DNA from: Luzula sylvatica
Lineage: Eukaryota > Streptophyta > Magnoliopsida > Poales > Juncaceae
Assembly: GCA_946800325.1 (NCBI GenBank)
Contig: OX326960.1
Coordinates: forward strand, 22,869,150-22,933,149
Direction of reading: 5' to 3'
DNA length: 64,000 nt
Position numbers and translations under genes: made by a program
In this document: positions 23,384 to 35,821 of the stretch, piece after piece
Layout of the letters: the number at the start of each line of letters is the position of its first letter
Position numbering within the stretch: position 1 is the stretch's first letter
The notes under the pieces: generated by a model
What the model saw: the letters and a program-made list of their open reading frames with translations, nothing else
The model's database searches: none
Told to the model about the DNA's origin: nothing

Positions 23384-26300
23384 GTAACACAAGTAAAAAC
23401 TCAATTTTCGTGTCGTATTCAAAATACTCTGTAATTGAAGACTAACACACTCAAATTTCAATTTATTCAAAACTTTCGTAAAAATGCAAAAACTGAATTC
23501 TAACACCTTAAAAAAATTCAATTAAGATATTTTTAATTTTTATTAAATTGAAGTATAACATTAGAAAAATACTCAATTTTCATGTCCTACTCTAAATACT
23601 CCATAATTGAAGACTAACACAAGCAAATTTCAATTTTTTCAAACACTTCTTAAAAATGCAAAAACAAAAGTCCAACACCATCAAAAAAATTCAATTATGA
23701 TATTTCTTAAAAATATTTTAAAATTGAAGTGTAACACAAGTAAAATACTCAATTTTCATGTCGTACTCAAAATACTCCGTAATTGAAGACTAACATACAC
23801 AAATTTCAATTTTTTCAAAAATTTATAAAAAATGAAAAAACTGAAGTCTAACAACTTCAAAAAATTGAATTAAGATATTTTTGCAAAAAATGTTAAAATT
23901 TAAGTGTAACACAAGCAAAATACTCAATTTTTATGTCATATTAAAAATACTCTGTAATTGAAAACTAACACACACAAATTTCAATTTTTTCAAAAACGTA
24001 TTAAAAATGCTAAAACAGAAGTCTAACACCTTCAAAAAATACAATTATGAAATTTTTAAAATTGATGTGTAACACAAGTAAAATACTCAATTTTCGTGTC
24101 GTACTCAAAATACTCCGTAATTGAAGACAAACACACACAAATTTCATTTTTTTCAAAAAATTATTAAAATTGCAAAAACAGAAGTTTAACACCTTAAAAA
24201 AAAAAAAAAATTCAATTATGATATTTTTTAAAAAAATATTAAAATTGAAGTGTAACACAAGTAAAAACTCAATTTTCGTGTCGTACTCAAAATACTCCGT
24301 AATTGAAGACTAACACACTCAAATTTCAATTTTCTCAAAATTTCATAAAAATGCAAAAACTGAAGTCTAACACCTTCAAAAAATTTAATTAAGATATTTT
24401 AAAAAAAAGTTTAATTTGAAGTATAACACAAGCGAAATACTCAATAAGATATTTTAAAATTTTCATGTCGTACTCCAAATACTCTGTAATTGAAGACTAA
24501 CACACACAAATTTCAATTTTTTCAAAAATTTATTAAAAATACAAATACTGAAGTCTATCATCTTCACAATATTGAATTAAGATATTTTTGTAAAAAATGT
24601 TAAAATTTAAGTGTAACACAAGCAAAATACTGAATTTTCATGTCGTACTCAAAATACTCCGGAATTGAAGACGAACACACACAAATTTAAATTTTATCAA
24701 AAAATTATTAAAAATGCAAAAACAGAAGTCTAACACATTAAAAAAAAATTCAATTATGGCATTTTCTAAAAATATATTAAAATAAACTTTAACACAAGTA
24801 AAATACTCAATTTTCATGTCATACTACAAATACTCTATAATTGAAGAATAACACACACAAATTTCAATTTTTTAAAAAATTTCATTAAAATGCAAAAACT
24901 GAAGTCTAACACCTTCAAAAAATTGTATTAGGATATTTTTAAAATATATGTTAAAATTGAAGTGTAATACAAGCAAAATACTCAATTTTTATCCCGTACT
25001 CAAAATACTCCGTAATTGAAGACTAATACACAAAAATTTCAATTTTTTCTAAAATTTCGTAAAAATGTAAAAACAGAAGTCTAAGACCTTCAAAAAATTC
25101 ATTTATGATATTTTTATTTAAAAAAGTTAAAATTGAAGTGTAACACAGGCAAAATACTCAGTTTTCATGTCGTACTCAAAATACTCCCTAATTGAAGAAG
25201 GATAAATTTCAATTTTTTCAAAACTGTCTTAAAAATGCAAAAACTGAAGTCTAACACATTCATAAAATTCATTTGAGATATTTTTGAAAAAAATGTTAAG
25301 ATTGATGTGTAACACAAGCCAAATACTCAATTTTGATGTCGTACTCTAAATAGTCCATAATTGAAGACTAACACAAACAAATATCAATTTTTTCAAAAAC
25401 TTCTTAAAAATGCAAAAACTGAAGTCTAACACCTTCAAAAAATTGAATTAAGATATTTTTGTAGAAATTGTAAAAATTTAAGTGTAACACAAGGAAAATA
25501 CTCAATTTTTATGTCGAATTCAAAATACTCCATAATTGAAGACTAACACACACAAATTTCAATTTTTTCAAAAACTTATTAAAAATGCTAAAACAGAAGT
25601 CTAACACCTTCAAAAAATTCAATTAAGATATTTTTTAAAAAAGTTTAAATTGATTTATAACACAAGCAAAATACTCAATTTCCATGTCGTACTACAAATA
25701 CTCTGTAATTGAAGAATAACACACACAAATTTCAATTTTTTTTTAAAATTTCTTTAAAATGCAAAAACTGAAGTCTAACCACCTTCAAAAAATTGAATTA
25801 GGATATTTTTAAAATATGTGTTAAAATTGAAGTGTAACACAAGCAAAATACTCAATTTTTATTTCGTACTCAAAATACTCCGTAATTGAAGACTAACACA
25901 CAACAATTTCAATTTTTTCTAAAATTTCGGAAAAATGCAAAAACAGAAGTCCAAGACCTACAAAAATTCATTTATGATATTTTTTTTAAAAAAAGTTAAA
26001 ATTGAAGTGTAACACAGGCAAAATAGTTAGTTTTCATGTCGTACTAAAAATACTACCTAATTGAAGACTAACACATACAAATTTCAATTTTTTCAAAACT
26101 GTCTTAAAAATGCAAAAACTGAAGTCTAACACCTTCAAAAAATTCAATTGAGACATTTTTGAAAAAAATGTTAAGATTGATGTGTAACACAATCAAAATA
26201 CTGAATTATCATGTCGTACTCAAAATAGTCCATAATTGAAGAGTAACACAAACAAATTTCAATTTTTCAAAAACTTCTTAAAAATGCAAAAACTGAAGTC

Positions 26301-26388
26301 TAACACATTCAAAAAATTGAATGAAGATATTTTTGTAAAAATTGTTAAAATTTAAGTGTAACATAAACAAAATACTCAATTTTTATGT
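23384..26388. repeat. Satellite segmental duplication, first copy (about 3.0 kb)
   Basis: This block recurs almost unchanged at 26524-29528, offset 3140 bp. For example, the long A-run after CACCTT at 24191 matches that at 27331. Identity stops at TTTTTATGT (26388 and 29528). Part of the same material also occurs about 1.75 kb upstream, at 21.5-22.7 kb. Confidence 0.85.
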
Positions 26389-26523
26389 AACACAAGTAAT
26401 TGAAGTGTAACACAAGTAAAATACTCAAGTTTCTTGTCGTACTCAAAATATTCCGTAATTGAAGACTAACACACACAAATTTCAATTTTTTCAAAAATTT
26501 ATTTAAAATGTAAAAACAGAAGT

Positions 26524-29500
26524 CTAACACAAGTAAAAACTCAATTTTCGTGTCGTATTCAAAATACTCTGTAATTGAAGACTAACACACTCAAATTTCA
26601 ATTTATTCAAAACTTTCGTAAAAATGCAAAAACTGAATTCTAACACCTTAAAAAAATTCAATTAAGATATTTTTAATTTTTATTAAATTGAAGTATAACA
26701 TTAGAAAAATACTCAATTTTCATGTCCTACTCTAAATACTCCATAATTGAAGACTAACACAAGCAAATTTCAATTTTTTCAAACACTTCTTAAAAATGCA
26801 AAAACAAAAGTCCAACACCATCAAAAAAATTCAATTATGATATTTCTTAAAAATATTTTAAAATTGAAGTGTAACACAAGTAAAATACTCAATTTTCATG
26901 TCGTACTCAAAATACTCCGTAATTGAAGACTAACATACACAAATTTCAATTTTTTCAAAAATTTATAAAAAATGAAAAAACTGAAGTCTAACAACTTCAA
27001 AAAATTGAATTAAGATATTTTTGCAAAAAATGTTAAAATTTAAGTGTAACACAAGCAAAATACTCAATTTTTATGTCATATTAAAAATACTCTGTAATTG
27101 AAAACTAACACACACAAATTTCAATTTTTTCAAAAACGTATTAAAAATGCTAAAACAGAAGTCTAACACCTTCAAAAAATACAATTATGAAATTTTTAAA
27201 ATTGATGTGTAACACAAGTAAAATACTCAATTTTCGTGTCGTACTCAAAATACTCCGTAATTGAAGACAAACACACACAAATTTCATTTTTTTCAAAAAA
27301 TTATTAAAATTGCAAAAACAGAAGTTTAACACCTTAAAAAAAAAAAAAAATTCAATTATGATATTTTTTAAAAAAATATTAAAATTGAAGTGTAACACAA
27401 GTAAAAACTCAATTTTCGTGTCGTACTCAAAATACTCCGTAATTGAAGACTAACACACTCAAATTTCAATTTTCTCAAAATTTCATAAAAATGCAAAAAC
27501 TGAAGTCTAACACCTTCAAAAAATTTAATTAAGATATTTTAAAAAAAAGTTTAATTTGAAGTATAACACAAGCGAAATACTCAATAAGATATTTTAAAAT
27601 TTTCATGTCGTACTCCAAATACTCTGTAATTGAAGACTAACACACACAAATTTCAATTTTTTCAAAAATTTATTAAAAATACAAATACTGAAGTCTATCA
27701 TCTTCACAATATTGAATTAAGATATTTTTGTAAAAAATGTTAAAATTTAAGTGTAACACAAGCAAAATACTGAATTTTCATGTCGTACTCAAAATACTCC
27801 GGAATTGAAGACGAACACACACAAATTTAAATTTTATCAAAAAATTATTAAAAATGCAAAAACAGAAGTCTAACACATTAAAAAAAAATTCAATTATGGC
27901 ATTTTCTAAAAATATATTAAAATAAACTTTAACACAAGTAAAATACTCAATTTTCATGTCATACTACAAATACTCTATAATTGAAGAATAACACACACAA
28001 ATTTCAATTTTTTAAAAAATTTCATTAAAATGCAAAAACTGAAGTCTAACACCTTCAAAAAATTGTATTAGGATATTTTTAAAATATATGTTAAAATTGA
28101 AGTGTAATACAAGCAAAATACTCAATTTTTATCCCGTACTCAAAATACTCCGTAATTGAAGACTAATACACAAAAATTTCAATTTTTTCTAAAATTTCGT
28201 AAAAATGTAAAAACAGAAGTCTAAGACCTTCAAAAAATTCATTTATGATATTTTTATTTAAAAAAGTTAAAATTGAAGTGTAACACAGGCAAAATACTCA
28301 GTTTTCATGTCGTACTCAAAATACTCCCTAATTGAAGAAGGATAAATTTCAATTTTTTCAAAACTGTCTTAAAAATGCAAAAACTGAAGTCTAACACATT
28401 CATAAAATTCATTTGAGATATTTTTGAAAAAAATGTTAAGATTGATGTGTAACACAAGCCAAATACTCAATTTTGATGTCGTACTCTAAATAGTCCATAA
28501 TTGAAGACTAACACAAACAAATATCAATTTTTTCAAAAACTTCTTAAAAATGCAAAAACTGAAGTCTAACACCTTCAAAAAATTGAATTAAGATATTTTT
28601 GTAGAAATTGTAAAAATTTAAGTGTAACACAAGGAAAATACTCAATTTTTATGTCGAATTCAAAATACTCCATAATTGAAGACTAACACACACAAATTTC
28701 AATTTTTTCAAAAACTTATTAAAAATGCTAAAACAGAAGTCTAACACCTTCAAAAAATTCAATTAAGATATTTTTTAAAAAAGTTTAAATTGATTTATAA
28801 CACAAGCAAAATACTCAATTTCCATGTCGTACTACAAATACTCTGTAATTGAAGAATAACACACACAAATTTCAATTTTTTTTTAAAATTTCTTTAAAAT
28901 GCAAAAACTGAAGTCTAACCACCTTCAAAAAATTGAATTAGGATATTTTTAAAATATGTGTTAAAATTGAAGTGTAACACAAGCAAAATACTCAATTTTT
29001 ATTTCGTACTCAAAATACTCCGTAATTGAAGACTAACACACAACAATTTCAATTTTTTCTAAAATTTCGGAAAAATGCAAAAACAGAAGTCCAAGACCTA
29101 CAAAAATTCATTTATGATATTTTTTTTAAAAAAAGTTAAAATTGAAGTGTAACACAGGCAAAATAGTTAGTTTTCATGTCGTACTAAAAATACTACCTAA
29201 TTGAAGACTAACACATACAAATTTCAATTTTTTCAAAACTGTCTTAAAAATGCAAAAACTGAAGTCTAACACCTTCAAAAAATTCAATTGAGACATTTTT
29301 GAAAAAAATGTTAAGATTGATGTGTAACACAATCAAAATACTGAATTATCATGTCGTACTCAAAATAGTCCATAATTGAAGAGTAACACAAACAAATTTC
29401 AATTTTTCAAAAACTTCTTAAAAATGCAAAAACTGAAGTCTAACACATTCAAAAAATTGAATTAAGATATTTTTGTAAAAATTGTTAAAATTTAAGTGTA

Positions 29501-29528
29501 ACATAAACAAAATACTCAATTTTTATGT
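26524..29528. repeat. Satellite segmental duplication, second copy
   Basis: This is the partner of 23384-26388. Its left junction (26510-26545) is out of register: AGTCTAACAC is joined to AAGTAAAAACTC, using TAACAC, which occurs at two places in each monomer. The short stretch before it (26400-26523) matches 29845-29968. Confidence 0.85.
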
Positions 29529-32500
29529 CATATTAATAATACTCCGTAATTGAAGACTAACAAACACAAATTTAAATTTTTTCAAAAACTTATTAAAAAT
29601 GCTAAAACAGAAGTCTAACACCTTCAAAAAAATTCAATTATGATATTTTTTAAAATAAATATTAAAATTGATGTGTAACACAAGTAAAATACTCAATTTT
29701 CGCGCCGTACTCTAAATACTCCGTAATTGAAGACTAACACACACAAATTTCAATTTTTTCAAAAATGTAACAAAAATGCAAAAACATAAGTCTAACACCT
29801 TCAATAAATTCACTTATGATATTTTTTGAAAAAACATTAAAATTGAAGTGTAACACAAGTAAAATACTCAAGTTTCTTGTCGTACTCAAAATATTCCGTA
29901 ATTGAAGACTAACACACACAAATTTCAATTTTTTCAAAAATTTATTTAAAATGTAAAAACAGAAGTCTAACACCTTCAAAAAATTCATTTATGATATTTT
30001 TTAACAATATATTAAAAATGAAGTGTAACACAAGCAAAGTACTCAATTTCTATTCCGTACTCAAAATACTCCGTAATTGAAGACTAACACACAAAAATTT
30101 CAATTTTTTCTAAAATTTCGTAAAAATGCTAAAACAGAAGTCTAAGACCTTCAAAAATTCATTTAAGATATTTTTTTAAAAAAAGTTAAAATTGAAGTGT
30201 AACACAGGCAAAATACTCAGTTTTCATGTCATACTGAAAATACTACCTAATTGAAGATTAGCACACACAAATTTCAATTTTTTGAAAACTGTCTTCAAAA
30301 TGAAGAAACTAAAGTCTTAACACCTTCAAAAAATTCAATTGAGATATTTTGAAATTTTTTTCAGATTGATGTGTAACACAAGCAAAGTACTCAATTATCA
30401 TGTCGTACTCAAAATAGTCCATAATTGAAGTGTAACACAAACAAATTTTAATTTTTCAAAAACTTCTTAAAAATGCAAAAACTGAAGTCTAACACCTTCA
30501 AAAAATTGAATTAAGATATTTTTGTAAAAATTGTTAAAATTTAAGTGTAACACAAGCAATATACTCAATTTTTTATGTCGAATTCAAAATACACCGTAAT
30601 TGAAGACTAACACACACAAATTTCAATTTTTTCAAAAACTTATTAAAAATGCTAAAACAGAAGTCTAACACCTTCTAAAAATTCAATTATGATATTTTTT
30701 AAATAAATATTAATATTGATGTGTAACACAAGTAAAATACTCAATTTTCGTGTCGTACTCAAAATACTCCGTAATTGAAGACTAACACACACAAATTTCA
30801 ATTTTTTCAAAAAAATATTAAAAATGCAAAAACAGAAGTCTAACACCTTCAAAAAAATTAATTATGATATTTTAAAAAAATATATTACAATTAAAGTGTA
30901 ACACAAGTAAGTTACTCAATTTTGACGTCGTACTTAAAATACTCCGTAATTGAAGACTAACACACTCAAATTTCATTTTTTTCAAAAACTTCCATACAAA
31001 AGCAAAAACAGAAGACTGACACCTTCAAAAAATTCAATTAAGATATTTTTTAAAAAAGTTTAAATTGAATTATAACACAAGCAAAATACTCAATTTCCAT
31101 GTCGTACTACAAATACTCTGTAATTGAAGACTAACATACGCAAATTTCAATTTTTTTTAAAATTTCTTTAAAATGCAAAAACTGAAGTCTAACACCTTCA
31201 AAAAATTGAATTAGGATATTTTTAAAATATATGATAAAATTGAAGTGTAACACAAGCAAAATACTCAATTTTTATTCCGTACTCAAAATACTACGTAATT
31301 GACGACTAACACACAAAAATTTCTATTTTTTCAAAAACTTATTAAAAATGTTAAAACAGAAGTCTAACACCTTCAAAAAAATTCAATTATGATATTTTTT
31401 AAATAAATATTAAAATTGAAGCGTAACACAAGTAAAATACTCAATTTTCGTGTCGTACTCAAAATACTCCGTAATTGAAGACTAACACAAACAAATTTCA
31501 ATTTTTTCAAAAATTTATTAAAAATGCAAAAAAGAAGTCTAACTCCTTCAAAAAAATTCAATTATGATATTTTTTAAATAAATATTAAAATTGAAGTGTA
31601 ACATAAGTAAAATACCCAATTTTCGTGTCGTACTCAAAATACTCCGTAGTTGAAGACTAACACACACAAATTTCATTTTTTTTCAAAACTTTCTTATAAC
31701 TGCAAAAACTGAAGTCTAAGACCTTCAGAAAATTTAATTAAGATATTACTTTAAAAAATGTTCAAATTGAAGTGTAAAAGAAGCAAAATACTCAGTTTTC
31801 ATGTCGTACTCTAAATACTCCATAATTGAAGACAAAGACACACAAATTTCAATTTTTTCAAAACTTTCTTAAAAATACAAAAACTGAAGTCTCACACCTT
31901 CAAAAAAATCTATTAAGATATTTTTAAAAATCTATTAACACATGCAAAATGCTCAATTTTAATGGCGTACTCAAAATACTGGTAATCGAAGACTAACGCA
32001 CACATTTTTTAATTGTTTCCAAAATTTCTTAAAAATGCAAAATCAGAAGTATAACACCTTCAAAAAATTTAATGAAGATTTTTTTTAAAAAAATGTTAAA
32101 ATTAAAGTGTAACACAAGCAAAATACTTAATTTTCATGTCGTACTCCAAATACTCCATAATAGAGGACTAACACACACAAATTTAAATTTTTTCAAAAAA
32201 TTTCTTAAAAATGCAAAAGTGAAGTCTAACACCTTCAAAAAATTGAATTAAGATATTTTTGTAAAAACTGTTTAAATTTAAGTGTAACACAAGAAAAATA
32301 CTAAATTTTCACGTCGTACTCAAAATACTCCGTAACTGAAGACAACACTCACAAATTTCAATTTTTTTAAAAATTTATTACAAATGCAAAAACAGAAGTC
32401 TAACACCTTAAAAAAAAAATTCAATTGTGATATTTTTTAAAAATATATTAAAATTGAAGTGGAACACAAGTAAAATACTGAATTTTCGTGTCGTACTCAA

Positions 32501-33967
32501 AATACTTCGTAATTGAAGACTAACACACACATATTTTAATTTTTTCAAAACTTTTTTAAAACTGCAAAAACAAAAGTCTGACACCTTCAAAAAATTCAAT
32601 TCAGATATTTTTGAAAAAAATATTCAAATTCAAGTGTAACACAAGCAAAACACTCAATTTTCATGTTGTACTCAAAATACTCCGTAATTGAAGACTCACA
32701 CACAAAAATTTCAATTTTTTCAAAAATTTATGGGAAATGCAAAAATAGAAGTCTAACACCTTCAAAAAAGTCACTTATGATATTTTTTAGAAATATATTA
32801 AAATTAAAGTGTAACACAAGTAAAATACCCAATTTTCGTGTCGTACTCAAAATACTCCGAAATTGAAGACTAACACACACAATTTCATATTTTTTCAAAA
32901 CTTTGTTAAAACTGCAAAAACTGAAGTCCAAGACCTTCAAAAAATTTAGTTAAGATATTATTTTAAAAAATGTTCAAATTGAAGTGTAACACAAGAAAAA
33001 TACTCAATTTTCATGTCGTACTCCAAATACTCCATAATTGAAGACTAACACACACAAATTTCAATTTTTTCTAAACTTTCTTAAAAATACAAAAACTGAA
33101 TTCTAGCACCTTAAAAAAATTGAATTAAGATATTATTGTAAAAATTTAAGTGTAACACAAGAAAAATACTCAATTTTCACGTCGTACTCAAAATACTCCA
33201 TAATTGAAGACAACACTCACAAATTTCAATTTTTTCAAAAATTTATTACAAATGCAAAAATCAGAAGTCTAACATCTTACAAAAAAAAAAAAATTCAATT
33301 ATGATATTTTTAAAACAAATATTAAAATTGAAGTGGAAAACAAGTAAAATACTCAATTTTCGTGTCGTACTCAAAATAATTCGTAATTGAAGACTAACAC
33401 ACACAAATTTTGTTTTTTCAAAACTTTCTTAAAACTGCAAAAACTAAAGTCTAACACCTTCAAAATATTCTATTCAGATATTTTTGAAAAAAAATGTTCA
33501 AATTGAAGTGTAACACAAGCAAAACATTCAATTTTCATGTCGTACTATAAATACTCTGATGTGAGGCAAATAAGGCACAAATTTGATGCTTAATTTAGGG
33601 ATTTTAGCCCTTGTAAAGAGCAATTCTATATACTTTATTAATCATATTTGAGATAACATGAATATTTCTTCACTAAGTGTGTTTTATTGCTTAATCACAG
33701 GAATTAGAAGGAATTTCTGGGAATTTGGAGAGTGTAGTTGTCTCCAACACGTCAAGAGGAGTGAAAACGATATATTACTCCGATATATTCGGTTAATGAA
33801 TGAGACGGGAGGCAAATAATTATCATGATAAAAACTTACACAAAAGTTTACACGAAAACCACTCAATCCTTATCCCTTATCTTGCCCACCTACCTTTGGT
33901 GGGAATTACCTCCTTACCCCCAATCCTCTCCACCAACTCGTGGCCAATAAGAAGACTCCATGAGTGC

Positions 33968-33975
33968 TATAAATA
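33968..33975 (+). promoter_or_regulatory. TATA box in the 5' LTR
   Basis: TATAAATA sits about 410 bp into the LTR and is conserved in the 3' LTR at 49144-49151. Transcription would start near 34000. Confidence 0.6.
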
Positions 33976-34710
33976 TGACCACAAGGGCCACGAGTTTGAT
34001 ACGCTCTTTTTCGCTCATTCTCTCTCTCTTTCTCTCTCCCTCTTAAGCAAGTCCAAGAACTTTCAAGAATACGCAAGAATTGCAACTACAAACGATAATT
34101 TTCTAAGATCGATCACCGAATAGAAGCTCACTTCATTCGGTGAATCGGTTTACACTTCGGCTAAGGAAAAGTTGTGGAATTAGGGTGAAACTTATTTCAT
34201 TCGAACTTTCACAAGCAAGGAGTCGAGCTTTCTCGGCGTGATTGGTTGGAAGCTTCTTTTCAATCGACCTTTGCACATCTCGAGCTCACCCAACCGGTAC
34301 GAAGCTCACTTCTATTGACGGGTGGATCGGTACGAAAGGAAATTGTTGGGCGCATTGACTAGCTCTCTAGCAACTCGAACAACAAGGAAGGCACTCAAGA
34401 CGAGACTCGGAGCTCTCTTCATCTCTCTAGGTGTTTTCCTTCCTTTCTTGCATTTCTTGTAGCATAAAATTACTTGGATTTGTGTGAATCTCTTTTCTTG
34501 TTTGAATCTTTTGATTGCTTGAATGAATCCTTGTTAATTGTTTGAATTGTTCTTGTTTGAATCAAAACCTTGTTCACAATTTGCTCTTAGTATGATCTTT
34601 GTCCATTAATTACTGTTAGAACTTAGTTCATTGTTCCTTAATTCAATCATTAATCTTCCCTTTCAAACTGCTCCCAATTCAAATCTCAAAACAGAATTCC
34701 AGTGAATACT

Positions 34711-35047
34711 CCGTTGTAACGGAACTCATACTGCGTTGTAACGGACTTGGTGGTTAGTACTTGATTTTCAGTATGTTGAGACTCCGTTGTAACGTAGTTG
34801 ATGTCCGTTGTAACGGACTAGTGGAGTGAAGCACTCGTGATTACTCTTAACAGTCCGTTGTAACGAAGTATTACGTCCGTTGTAACGGATACACCAATCC
34901 GTTGTTACGCTACTACTATACGTTGTAACGGACTACCTCTTTCCGTTGTAACGGAATACTATGCGTTGTAACGGACGTTCGTTTCAATCTCCACGTTAAA
35001 CATAACCCTAAGTTCCGTTGTAACGGAACTTAACTCCGTTGTAACGG
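34711..35047 (+). repeat. Phased CCGTTGTAACGG array in the 5' LTR
   Basis: Twelve copies of [C/G/A]CGTTGTAACG[G/T/A] (one is GTTGTTACG). CGTTGT starts at 34712, 34734, 34785, 34806, 34856, 34878, 34900, 34921, 34944, 34964, 35016 and 35037. Steps are either 20-23 or 50-52 bp. Each copy holds two inverted AACGG cores, known as the core of plant MYB3R/MSA sites. Confidence 0.95.
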
Positions 35048-35231
35048 ACTATCTTCTATGAATTTTCTTCGTTATTTCTCATCCATTTTGATCCAAATTT
35101 TGACGCAATTGCTCCCCGTGGAACGAATCTATACATTTGCCACTGTACAAACTTAGATTACAAATTTTGTTGATTGTTCGGGGTTTTACCACAACGACAT
35201 ATTAAACACGCCAAAAACCACGCTCATCAAA

Positions 35232-35249
35232 TGGCGCCGCTGCCGGGGA
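35232..35249 (+). promoter_or_regulatory. Primer-binding site, tRNA-Asp type
   Basis: TGGCGCCGCTGCCGGGGA starts two bases after the LTR. It matches the complement of the plant tRNA-Asp 3' end except at one position. This site is typical of Athila-type elements. Confidence 0.85.
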
Positions 35250-35341
35250 GCGGTGTTTAAGTCAATATTATAGATCGAAACTTGAGATTTAAATTCATAA
35301 ATTTGTTTACTCACTTCTTTGTTTCTTTTGTAACAATCTAG

Positions 35342-35815
35342 ATGAAGGAAGAAAGCTTTATGCACAACACAAGATCGCGAAAAGGCGAATTACTTCCATT
35401 TGTCAAGGAAATCGAAAGAAGGAACAAGACCTCTAAGAAGAGCAAGGAACCGACACAAGAAGATCAAGACGAACCTCAACTTCAAACTCAAACTTTTTCT
35501 TCTCTCTCTACTCATTTAAATTCAAATATGGGTGATGAAACAAGAGCTCCAAGGCCAAAAACCTTGAGAGAATTAGTAGCACCTAGAAATGTGGAGGATA
35601 ATTATAATTTTATTAGGCCCAATATTCCGAATTTCAAAGCGGATCCGAGCATTATAGGCTCATTGCCTATTTTTCATGGGAAAGCCACGGAAAACCCTCA
35701 TAAACACTTAAAAGATTTCAAGATTCAACTAAACATATATTCGAATTATGAAGCTTTTAGTGACATTCTTCTTCTTCTTTTTCCTTACTCATTAGGTGAG
35801 GGACCCAAGGATTAG
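35342..35815 (+). pseudogene. gag: gag, N-terminal part, ending at an in-frame TAG
   Basis: The frame starts at the ATG after CAATCTAG and is 157 codons long. It contains the Athila-type phrases TLRELVAPR and FHGKATENPHKHLKDF, the start of the retrotransposon gag domain that builds the virus-like particle. The stop at 35813-35815 lies inside the gag domain, and the same frame continues at 35822. The stop is a transition-type change. From 35342 to 40699 the frame is one continuous register of 1,786 codons with only this stop and a second at 38228-38230 inside it. Confidence 0.85.
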
Positions 35816-35821
35816 TTCTAC

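Larger units (their letters stand above)
20414..33556. repeat. Satellite array, about 174-bp AT-rich monomer, left part
   Basis: The monomer carries the conserved phrases TACTCCGTAATTGAAGACTA, ACACACACAAATTTCAATTT, GAAGTCTAACACCTTCAAAA, GATATTTTT and AAGTGTAACACAAG. Neighbouring TACTCC anchors lie about 170-176 bp apart (for example 20541, 20711, 20885, 21059). Monomers come in several types, differing after GATATTTTT and in AAGCAAAA versus AAGTAAAA. Some are shortened, for example at 21059-21152. Roughly 75 monomers are present here. No gene is inside; the recurrent minus-strand open frames arise because the period is close to a multiple of three. Confidence 0.95.
33557..35229 (+). repeat. 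5' LTR of the gypsy element
   Basis: 1,673 bp, TGATG...CATCA. It contains TATAAATA at 33968-33975, CT-rich sequence after it, and a cluster of CCGTTGTAACGG motifs at 34711-35047. If TATA is used, the transcribed R-U5 part is unusually long (about 1.2 kb). Confidence 0.95.

Noticed and set aside
33800..34123. 107-codon open frame in the LTR, repeated at 48976-49299
   Set aside because: It lies across the TATA region of each LTR and shows no domain.
34711..35047. CRISPR-like array of regularly spaced CCGTTGTAACGG
   Set aside because: The unit is only 12 bp, it is inside a plant LTR, and no cas genes exist; spacing is helical rather than repeat-spacer.
34711..35047. RNA hairpins CCGTT/AACGG as full stems
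   Set aside because: A 5-bp stem would leave a 2-base loop, which is not possible. Only a 4-bp stem with a UGUA loop is feasible, so a DNA-level site is the better reading.
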